In this document: piece by piece, positions 8,701 to 13,132 of the stretch
How the letters are laid out: every line of letters starts with the position of its first letter
Numbering within the stretch: position 1 is the stretch's first letter
Source: an uncultured Lachnospiraceae bacterium
GTDB lineage: Bacteria; Bacillota_A; Clostridia; Lachnospirales; Lachnospiraceae
Direction: 5' to 3'
Assembly: GCA_910587495.1 (NCBI GenBank)
Contig: CAJUMT010000065.1
Coordinates: 1-16,003, forward strand
DNA: 16,003 nt
The notes under the pieces: generated by a model
What the model saw: only the letters and a program-made list of their open reading frames with translations
Database searches by the model: none
What the model was told of the DNA's origin: nothing
Translations under genes and position numbers: made by a program

Positions 8701-9648
8701 AATCTGCTCGTCACAGATAAATCCCCTTATTAGGTAATCTTCAATGCCTCCACCAGATGCTGGATAATACACAATCGATTCTTGTGGAAAAATTCCATCA
8801 TAACCACAAACATTACAATAACCATTAAATATTTCAGCCACTCTAAGCCCACTGTTTACAAATGCATAACTCCATACCTCTCTTACAGATGACGGCAAAA
8901 CAACATACTCTAGAGAGGTACATCCATAGAAAGCGCCCTCACCAATTTTAGATACTCCTTTATAATTAGTATAACCACTATCAGTTACCACTTTACGCTG
9001 GCGGATATCTATAGATTCCAGGTTCACACAGTCTGCAAAAGCCCAATTTCCTATCCTCGTTATATTGTCATCTATAACAACCGTTTTAATTCTGTCCCGG
9101 AACTCGTACCAGGGCGGCAGAGAGATTTCCGTAGAACCGGCCAGGCTTCCGTCAGAGTCAGTATAATCAGCCATAGCCCATTTACCCGCTGTATCCCACT
9201 CGTCAGACTCATCCCCTTCATCAGCCGCATCCTCTCTGCGGTATATTCTGATGACGCCGGTCTCCAGATTCATTTCATACATGGCATTCACCCCGCAGCT
9301 CCCGCTGGTCTCCCAGGTTTCATCTGCAGGGTCATTTTCCAAATCCGCAGCCACAGGTTCATTTTCTAACTCATCAACTGCAGGCTCTTCTTCCGAACCT
9401 GCAGAAGGGATATCGGTTTCCTCCTGCAAGTCTGCTTCTTCCTGCCCGGGCTGCGTGGCATCATCTACAGTCATCTCTGCATCTTCCTGATTATCAGAAT
9501 TCCCTGACTCTTCCGTCCCGGCTTCCCCAACTATCTCCTCCGCATCGGAAGGCGCCGCATATACTGTCTGCTCCATCCCGGCGCTGCCGCATACAAGCGT
9601 CCCGCAAAGCAACGCAGCCATAAACCTTCTTAATTTCTTTCTAAGCAT
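2767..9648 (-). CDS. Giant secreted BspA-type leucine-rich repeat protein
   Basis: A 2293-residue protein likely exported and displayed or released outside the cell. The start ATG has GGAGG(TT) 5-7 nt upstream. Residues 1-31 are a signal peptide (MLRKKLRRF, hydrophobic AALLCGTLVCGSA, then VYAAPSDA). An acidic linker runs to about 112. Four modules built around PPWxxFxxRIKTVxI plus BspA-type LRR_5 repeats fill about 115-1085; the last holds a run of 15 repeats. Then come a fibronectin type III domain (about 1124-1199), a B-repeat-like domain (about 1376-1447, AGWYDGD), three Cys/His units plus a degenerate fourth (about 1449-1595), and six to seven Ig-like repeats with GxDYTVxYxNN and GKGNYxG signatures to the end. 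No LPXTG motif or membrane anchor follows the last repeat. Binding to host or environmental ligands is inferred from the architecture; the exact role is unknown. Confidence 0.9.
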   Translation of the reverse strand: MLRKKLRRFMAALLCGTLVCGSAGMEQTVYAAPSDAEEIVGEAGTEESGNSDNQEDAEMTVDDATQPGQEEADLQEETDIPSAGSEEEPAVDELENEPVAADLENDPADETWETSGSCGVNAMYEMNLETGVIRIYRREDAADEGDESDEWDTAGKWAMADYTDSDGSLAGSTEISLPPWYEFRDRIKTVVIDDNITRIGNWAFADCVNLESIDIRQRKVVTDSGYTNYKGVSKIGEGAFYGCTSLEYVVLPSSVREVWSYAFVNSGLRVAEIFNGYCNVCGYDGIFPQESIVYYPASGGGIEDYLIRGFICDEQIYIPYTPGYATSLNFWDYRTEWDSFDVDRKGILYIEKDNYSEIREMPDFGASSEEGNLPPWHGFWHRIKTVVVSETKSIGSWAFNNCANLSIVQIDNTVGKIGAGAFYGCQSLEKLSIPESVEEIGERAFADSGLSSVGIFNQDCEIFDAASTFPEWAVIYGYEGSTAQAYAARYNREFKDISAGYFAGLSGDCGENIQYELNLATGVLQISGQGEMEDYDKDSGHLPPWYSFRGGIKTVIIDEGVTTAGAWAFADCEKLTQIEIHKDVAAIKTGAFSRTISLNRIAIPENVICMEENAFTGSSLEVAEIFCADCKFPSANTFPKWMRICYEPGGQTEESLTGISEDLLFPFSGEWYQMEWDHVSSINPSGTLHIRGTGEGGIDQMPDYSSASSGSGAQRPWEFFKDRIKAVAIEGVTNVGERAFEDCKNIVSVNMDNTVKKIGARAFGNCTNLESIHISECAEEIGIRAFWFCETLKEITIPDKVKNMGVEAFYCCSKLEKATLSKSMTSIEDRIFYRCGNLSEITIPDGIKSIKNSAFYGCSNIKEIIIPDSVTEIGTSAFNGCKSLTEITVPGGVAFLGHSAFYACSSLIKATLLDGVVLINDNAFAYCAGLKEIIIPDSVKMICSGAFSGCSSLNEVIIPDGVTNIDDNTFYQCSSLKNITIPDNVTEIGSKAFYECSNLENITIPNQVTTIGQEAFYGCKSLTGEIVIPSGVTVIEIGTFSNCGSLNVTVPQTVTQIKNFAFNVNGLLKIKILNPRCNISVYDPFPVHASPSAYAVIYGYKGSTAESFTNKAWFKFVPLDGDHQPEKLSGLTAVPGPEKIALSWTASKEAGLTQYRIYRREEGEKEYTLLKKIDKDTLTYTDTDVKPGVTYSYCVSSVDWGFGEGLLSDPVEAAARPDDAPAVTVNYKDERIIEIFDAAYEYSYDEGLSWADCDGSAMLLTPGKEEQHFWIRVKESEGSLAGNITKIVIPAQRTVTDQVTAGYKSGIYYIDGLTDTYAYQLSDYETEKISGARTLTGTEGKTTELKADKYYAFLSLVLPASESAFSSEIMNVPVEKAKKISVVCDTKEGTVSGAGEYFVGEEATIEATANEEYTFAGWYDGDTLVSSEMKYSFPVDGDTSLEARFAVHVHHGGTATCISPAICEECQKPYGEPDLGNHHGGTATCTLPAVCEECQKPYGEPDSGNHHGGTATCTSPAICEDCQKPYGELNPDNHTGGTELKGEKAPTCKEEGYTGDVYCKGCGVKLSDGKAVEKTPHDYIDGICKNCHAKDPAYVEPPAAEEGIHFDLQAAENLCYTGSAQKPAIQVYEGETLLAQGSDYTLKYFNNVNADQTDAEGGVGSSLSDTSNGFDSALPYAAVTGKGNYTETTYVNFHIKPVSVSDPQGDAAENFTLNCTEQLAVNTEKAQKPFRSLKYKKALTENDYTVELTAQEALDAAGNALAGKMENAEIPAGASGTFRLALTAAGNYTGTLEKTIYVADKGHLMKHAVVTIGKAQKNCLYTGEEICLTPGYYDTETKEYYKVAEDGQMEPAEKGDIFTVKAGTEYLLYGKDYTIEYKDNLSVGTASLCISGTGDYMGTKDTQFKIKGTAISAKNVAVNGLASSCTYTGDEIRQDAVSLVYKEGTPEEKTLVSGTDYKVQYTNNTAKGKASMTFQMLPASGYTGKITKTFRIEAAQLNDAMLSEAMKNLTVPYTKTGAKPEPALSYNGTALLVGTDYKVSYTKNKKIASREGADAPTMKITGKGNYQGVLTIPFSICQASIEEEGTVSAVVAETMYRPGKSASYTYAPKITLSDGSKNLKAKKDYTVTYHNNRQDQVQAYFEALESGTPVSDLTDQRPYAVLTASDSGNYTGSVTIPLPIYRTKLTAKNLYIVVSPEEAERTWTGKQLTPKVAVYQGDATAVKQMKAAGETDEDVILSAGLYRLEEGLAYTVSYGDNITAGKNKGSVTIEGLAPFYGGSVRTKFTILSKKIGG
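5050..5301 (-). repeat. Three contiguous 84-bp repeats encoding HHGGTATC units
   Basis: Three adjacent 84-bp copies start on the minus strand at 5301, 5217 and 5133. Each encodes 28 residues of the form HHGGTATC-x(5)-C-x-x-C-QKPYGE. The first 24 bases are identical in all three and the rest differs at scattered, often synonymous, sites. The Cys/His spacing suggests small metal-binding or disulfide-stabilised knots. A diverged fourth unit without the CEEC pair follows at the protein level. Confidence 0.85.
6450..7470 (-). repeat. Run of 15 BspA-type leucine-rich repeats (about 69 bp each)
   Basis: Fifteen tandem units of about 23 residues follow the pattern LxxIxIPDxVxxIGxxAFxxC, recognisable from ERAFEDC (near 7430) to NFAFNVN (near 6465). 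This is an LRR_5/BspA solenoid within the giant gene. The stretch is visibly richer in A and T than the Ig-like and Cys-repeat parts of the same gene. Confidence 0.85.
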
Positions 9649-9740
9649 ATGCCAACCTCCGTATCCATATTTTTATTTTGTTTCAAACTTATATCGCTCC
9701 CTTCTATACATCCGATACATGATACACCTGAACAGTATGC

Positions 9741-9770
9741 AAAAACGGCCCTGGAAACAGGACCGCTTTT
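9741..9770 (-). terminator. Hairpin with T-run between the operon and the giant gene
   Basis: On the minus strand CGGTCCTG, a TTTC loop and CAGGGCCG form an 8-bp stem (one G-T pair) followed by TTTTT. The flanking AAAAG/(T)TTTT can extend the stem. It lies downstream of the three-gene operon and about 95 nt upstream of the giant gene's start codon. It could end operon transcripts, or act as an attenuator if transcription of the giant gene begins upstream of it. On the plus strand a CTTTT tail follows, so it may work both ways. Confidence 0.7.
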
Positions 9771-9788
9771 ACCTAAACTGTTCAATAT

Positions 9789-9847
9789 CTCCTATATGAA
9801 ATTAGCATGATTTGCCGGACGCGGCAACAAAGTAAACATTAACATTT
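9789..9847. repeat. Intergenic direct repeat, copy 1
   Basis: A 59-bp sequence from CTCCTAT to AACATTT matches a second copy at 13016-13073 at roughly five of six positions. AGCATGATTTGC and TAAACATTAACATTT are identical in both. The least conserved centre keeps an inverted repeat: TTGCCG/CGGCAA here, TTGCT/AGCAA in copy 2. A short ACCGCTTTT match lies just outside both copies on the left. The two copies bracket the three-gene operon 9903-12829. Possible roles are att-like ends, a shared promoter or leader, or a dispersed intergenic element. Confidence 0.7.
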
Positions 9848-9902
9848 CACAAAAATATCATTCCATGAAAAATTTATTACATACTCGCTACAGCCTTCCG
9901 TT

Positions 9903-10067
9903 TCAATGCTCTGCGCCTTTCAATTCCCTTTCTGCCTCTTTACCGGAATTATTGTAATATGCAACTTTTTCCGCTACTGTCATATCCTTTGTCCGCTCAT
10001 AATTCTGTTCTCTGATCTTATGAATGTCTTCAATCGTAAAATCAGGACTAATGACCAACGCATCCAT
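9903..10067 (-). CDS. Small 54-residue protein, third gene of the operon
   Basis: This short gene begins MDALVISPDFTIEDIHKIRE, continues with NYERTKDMTVAEKVAYYNNS and ends at GAEH and TGA. The segment SPDFTIEDIHKIRExNYExTKDMT followed by an acidic/basic helix is a recurrent pattern I recognise from small uncharacterised proteins in Firmicutes and cyanobacteria, sometimes described as antitoxin-like. A GAGGG site lies 6 nt before the chosen ATG; an ATG two codons earlier (10073) abuts that site and is less likely. It starts 16 nt after the stop of the AlbA_2-type gene, so it belongs to the same transcript. No toxin-like partner follows it. Function unknown. Confidence 0.8.
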   Translation of the reverse strand: MDALVISPDFTIEDIHKIREQNYERTKDMTVAEKVAYYNNSGKEAERELKGAEH

Positions 10068-10083
10068 AATCATCCCTCACTTC

Positions 10084-11433
10084 TTACCTATGCAGATCAA
10101 TTATCCATCTTCCTTTTTTCGTTGCACCTTCCCGCCGGAGTATCCCTTTTGCTTTTAATTTACCCATGACGTATCGAATCCCAGTTTCTGATTTTTCTAT
10201 GTCAGTCTTTACACTTTCTATGCCAGTTTTTATCTTATCACCTGCATTTTTTATGCCTGTTTTTATACTGGAGCGATAAAAATTCACTCTGAAAGCATCA
10301 CCCATATCAATAAATTCCGGCTCCTGAACACCGTATTCTTTACACCCCTGAATCATTCGCTGAAAACCGGTTCCCCATTGTTCTATAATTCCCATTCGAC
10401 TGAATACTTCTGCTATACAGGCATTACGGATCTTGGACCGGCCAGAGATCGCCTGTTCCATGGTTAGCCCGCCATACAGCATACCTGGAGAAGTAATCTC
10501 TACTCTGTTATCATAAACGGCCACCTGAACACAGGAGTGATCCAGATAGCACCGATGACATACGGCATTGATGATGGCTTCCCGAATACTTTCCGGCGGT
10601 AATTCATATCGGTCTTTTCGGACAATTCCATCAATGGTCGCACCAAGATTAATATGTTTTAAAACAAACTGATATGCTTCCTCAATCTGACCATAAATTG
10701 AGCCGTCAAATTCTCGGCGGTCAATAAAGACCGCCCTGTTTTCACCTTTGAACAATGCACATTGTATTTTCGCAAACCGAAAAGTATTTTTTGTCAAAAG
10801 TATAAACGCGTTGGTTGGCAAATATGACGATCCATTCTTCTTCAATATTCCCCAGTTTTCAAGATTTACAGCAGTTATCGTTCTTACCTTTTTTATAGAG
10901 ATCCCCTGTGATTCTGCAATGTACTTTTGGATATCGCTGCACAGCCGCAATGCATTTTCTTCTTCATAGTCCGTTTCCACATTTACCAGTTCGTCAAAGG
11001 ATTTTCCCGCTCCCTGATATTCCAGATCCTTTAACACCGCCTCATCTGCCGGTCTGCTGGTTCCTGCCACCCGGATATAGGTCCCGCGCTCTTTCCCCTG
11101 GCTTCGGATATAATATGGCCTGTTCTGCCCGGGATAAATTTCTATTTGAACAATACATTTCCCTTCTATCGTCTGAAATATTATATCTGGAACGATCTGC
11201 GGCATGCACATGTCAGAAACAGCATTTGCGATCTTATCCATAATCTGGAATACAGAATTACGGTCAACTCCAACAATGTCCTTTGTTATATCATCCACAC
11301 CAAGCACTATCTTTCCGCCTGACGTATTGGCAAATGCAACCACTGTCTTCATATATTTCCTGCTGTCATCAGGAAGCTGTATTTTAAATTCTATATTTTT
11401 AGACTCGCCATGTTTTATTTCTTCAAGTGTCAT
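10084..11433 (-). CDS. AlbA_2/Schlafen-type ATP-binding regulator (COG2865)
   Basis: A 449-residue protein. Residues about 8-130 are an AlbA_2/Schlafen-type domain (GESKNIEFKIQLPDD, then AFANTSGGKIVLGVDD). Residues about 278-375 are an HATPase_c_4/RecG-like C-terminal domain (PPESIREAIINAVCHRCY, then NRVEITSPG and EQWGTGFQRM). The C-terminus looks like the second half of a winged helix (IRYVMGKLKAKGILRREG then a wing), but where the first helices are expected there is a lysine/threonine-rich repeat (KTGIKNAGDK, KTGIESV, KTDIEK; about 391-418). Members are annotated as transcriptional regulators or 'RNA-binding/ATP-dependent helicase RecG-related', and related Schlafen/AlbA proteins occur in defence loci. 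Its ATG overlaps the stop of the upstream gene by 11 nt (ATGACACTTGA), which indicates translational coupling. Intact; precise role unknown. Confidence 0.85.
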   Translation of the reverse strand: MTLEEIKHGESKNIEFKIQLPDDSRKYMKTVVAFANTSGGKIVLGVDDITKDIVGVDRNSVFQIMDKIANAVSDMCMPQIVPDIIFQTIEGKCIVQIEIYPGQNRPYYIRSQGKERGTYIRVAGTSRPADEAVLKDLEYQGAGKSFDELVNVETDYEEENALRLCSDIQKYIAESQGISIKKVRTITAVNLENWGILKKNGSSYLPTNAFILLTKNTFRFAKIQCALFKGENRAVFIDRREFDGSIYGQIEEAYQFVLKHINLGATIDGIVRKDRYELPPESIREAIINAVCHRCYLDHSCVQVAVYDNRVEITSPGMLYGGLTMEQAISGRSKIRNACIAEVFSRMGIIEQWGTGFQRMIQGCKEYGVQEPEFIDMGDAFRVNFYRSSIKTGIKNAGDKIKTGIESVKTDIEKSETGIRYVMGKLKAKGILRREGATKKGRWIIDLHR

Positions 11434-12829
11434 TTTCTTCCTCCCCCTGGCTTGCTATGGGCTGTCTCAGCCTTTCCAAAAAATTTTCCATCGGATGTCC
11501 GCCTGTCGGACAAAGAATGCGGTCTTCCTCTTTGCATTTATTCCAGAATTTCTTTTCTATTTCCTCTTTGGAAATATAACTTCCAAGTTTATAACCTTCT
11601 ATATCCATCAGATACAGTATTTTTTCCAGAGGATAATCACGTCTCAGCAAATATCCTGCCAGACATCTTCTGATATTTGCCGGGGTAAGCTGACTGTAAA
11701 ATGGATCTTCTATATCTGCTTTTGCAATTCCCGAAAGTATCGTATTGATTGCACCATCGCTCAATACTTCTCCATTGCTGCTGCAAAACACATATTTCCC
11801 CGGTGCTTTCGCTTCTTTCAGTTTTTTCAACATTTCCATGAGATAAGACGGTATTGGATACTTCTTTTTATCTATTTCCAGTTGTCTGTATCTAAAATGA
11901 ATATTTTCCCATTTCAACGCACATAATTTTCTGCGTTCCATACCATATGCAAGAAAAGTCAAAAGTATTGTTTTATTCCTCATTCCATGTCGATTACCGT
12001 CCAGAAATTCAAGAGCAATTTTCAATTTATCAATAATCATTACATCCTGCATCTCGTATTTAGGCAAAAAATTCGGAAAACTTTTTTTCACCCGATCCGG
12101 ATCATCAAATTCACCATTTCGAGTTTTCGCCTGCATAAAATCTTTTATATAAAAAAATGAATTTCTTGCGCTTTTCAGAGATCTGCACTTTGTTCTATCA
12201 TTTACAAATTCAACAAAAGCCGGAAATTTTATACTATCATAAATATTTTCTTCATACCCATAATCCCCTTTATATTCTGCATAAAAATCAAGAAACCTTT
12301 TTAGTGCCGATTCATATGCTGGCCAACTTTTTTCATTTCCTTTATACCCATTATTTCTATAATCAATGATATCCTTAAAAAAATACGCGTTCCTCTTCTC
12401 CCCAATTGTGTTTTCCGCCGAAAAATATTTAAAATATTTTTGATCAGTATTCATCCCATATCTTATTTCCAGCACTACCTGGGAATTAGTAAAACTATTT
12501 TGTGTATTCGGAACGATATCCAGATTAACCAGCCATATACCATCTGTGTGTAAAAGTATTCCCCATTTACAGCTATATTCCGGCATTTTCCTGACAAATG
12601 CCGAAAGACCTTTTTGCCATCTCTCTTCAACAGACCCCATAATCAGCAGATTATTTTTTTGGAAGGCGTTTGTATATTCTTTTATACATAGATCTCTTCT
12701 TTCATACCCCATATTTTTTATGAAATTTCCTCTGACTATTTCCTGATAAAACTCCTTTTCCACCAAGTTTGGGCTCTGTGATATTGCTGTTTGGATTTCT
12801 TTTAAAATCTTTTTATATGTGTTTTCCAT
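11423..12829 (-). CDS. HsdR-N-like plus degenerate tyrosine-recombinase fold protein
   Basis: A 468-residue protein when started at ATG 12829 (MENTYKKILKEIQ). An upstream in-frame ATG at 12868 lies upstream of the predicted transcription start (promoter -10 at 12859-12864), so it is rejected. Residues 1 to about 120 resemble the N-terminal region of type I restriction R subunits (VEKEFYQEIVRGNFIKNMGY, then WGILLHTDGIWLVNLD), but no clear D...ExK nuclease triad is seen. Residues about 215-440 look like a phage integrase domain: a core-binding-like helix region, LAYGMERRKLCALKWENI (box I), LEIDKKKYPIP (beta-hairpin Lys), LTPANIRRCLAGYLL (box II) and SYISKEEIEK with a possible nucleophile Tyr. 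The box I Arg aligns with Glu, and the box II His with Ala, so catalysis is doubtful. It is first in an operon and overlaps the next gene by 11 nt. The domain calls are inference; function unknown. Confidence 0.7.
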   Translation of the reverse strand: MENTYKKILKEIQTAISQSPNLVEKEFYQEIVRGNFIKNMGYERRDLCIKEYTNAFQKNNLLIMGSVEERWQKGLSAFVRKMPEYSCKWGILLHTDGIWLVNLDIVPNTQNSFTNSQVVLEIRYGMNTDQKYFKYFSAENTIGEKRNAYFFKDIIDYRNNGYKGNEKSWPAYESALKRFLDFYAEYKGDYGYEENIYDSIKFPAFVEFVNDRTKCRSLKSARNSFFYIKDFMQAKTRNGEFDDPDRVKKSFPNFLPKYEMQDVMIIDKLKIALEFLDGNRHGMRNKTILLTFLAYGMERRKLCALKWENIHFRYRQLEIDKKKYPIPSYLMEMLKKLKEAKAPGKYVFCSSNGEVLSDGAINTILSGIAKADIEDPFYSQLTPANIRRCLAGYLLRRDYPLEKILYLMDIEGYKLGSYISKEEIEKKFWNKCKEEDRILCPTGGHPMENFLERLRQPIASQGEEENDT

Positions 12830-12858
12830 ATATTTTATCCTTTGATCCTTTTTCAAAC

Positions 12859-12887
12859 AGTATATCATCTCTGCATGGGCATTTCAA
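12859..12887 (-). promoter_or_regulatory. Promoter of the three-gene operon
   Basis: On the minus strand TTGAAA (12882-12887), exactly 17 nt, and TATACT (12859-12864) form a strong sigma-A promoter. Transcription would start near 12852, giving a leader of about 23 nt with AAAGGA-type ribosome binding sequence before ATG 12829. This position rules out the longer reading frame beginning at 12868. Confidence 0.75.
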
Positions 12888-12944
12888 GTTAAACAAATTG
12901 AAATCTTTGTTTCATATCAGTATCTGCAGTATGCAGTTTATTAT

Positions 12945-12976
12945 CTGCTACAAAGTTTTCCTGCTACAAAGTTTTC
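12945..12976. repeat. Perfect 16-bp tandem duplication upstream of the operon promoter
   Basis: CTGCTACAAAGTTTTC occurs twice in a row, about 58 bp upstream of the operon -35 box. A short palindrome CTGCA-GTA-TGCAG (12924-12936) lies between. These could be activator or repressor sites or simply a replication-slippage duplication. Confidence 0.7.
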
Positions 12977-13015
12977 CTCCCAAAAATAATACTAACCGCT
13001 TTTCTCAGGGAAGCT

Positions 13016-13073
13016 CTCCTATGTAAAATTAGCATGATTTGCTAATGCAGCAACAAAATAAACATTAACATTT
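13016..13073. repeat. Intergenic direct repeat, copy 2
   Basis: This is the second copy of the 58-59 bp repeat described at 9789-9847, in the same orientation. It lies between the terminator of the right-hand surface protein and the operon promoter. It keeps AGCATGATTTGC, CAACAAA and TAAACATTAACATTT; the central inverted repeat is TTGCT/AGCAA and the copy is one base shorter there. The rest of this 303-nt gene-free stretch (12830-13132) holds the operon promoter, a 16-bp tandem repeat and the terminator at 13095. Confidence 0.7.
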
Positions 13074-13094
13074 ATGACAATACTGATTGAAAAC

Positions 13095-13126
13095 AAGACC
13101 CTGAAGGCATCATCCCTCAAGGTCTT
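13095..13126 (-). terminator. Terminator of the right-hand surface protein gene
   Basis: On the minus strand AAGACC, bulges, TGA/GG, a loop, CC/TCA and GGTCTT form a long imperfect stem just 7 nt past the stop codon, followed by GTTTT. On the plus strand the same hairpin is followed by TTTTTG, so it should work in both directions and shield the surface gene from antisense reading. Confidence 0.75.
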
Positions 13127-13132
13127 TTTGTA

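Noticed and set aside
9649..10083. tRNA, riboswitch or insertion sequence in the larger intergenic regions
   Set aside because: I found no cloverleaf, no known riboswitch core and no transposase or terminal inverted repeats here or in 12830-13132.
11204..11926. Rightward open frame of 240 codons opposite the operon
   Set aside because: It spans the junction of two well-supported leftward genes and is hydrophobic/Cys-rich in the manner of antisense frames; no start signals.
12830..12868. Upstream ATG at 12868 as start of the integrase-like gene
   Set aside because: It lies upstream of the expected transcription start (near 12852) of the TTGAAA-17-TATACT promoter, whose -10 box is at 12859-12864; ATG 12829 has a suitable ribosome binding sequence.
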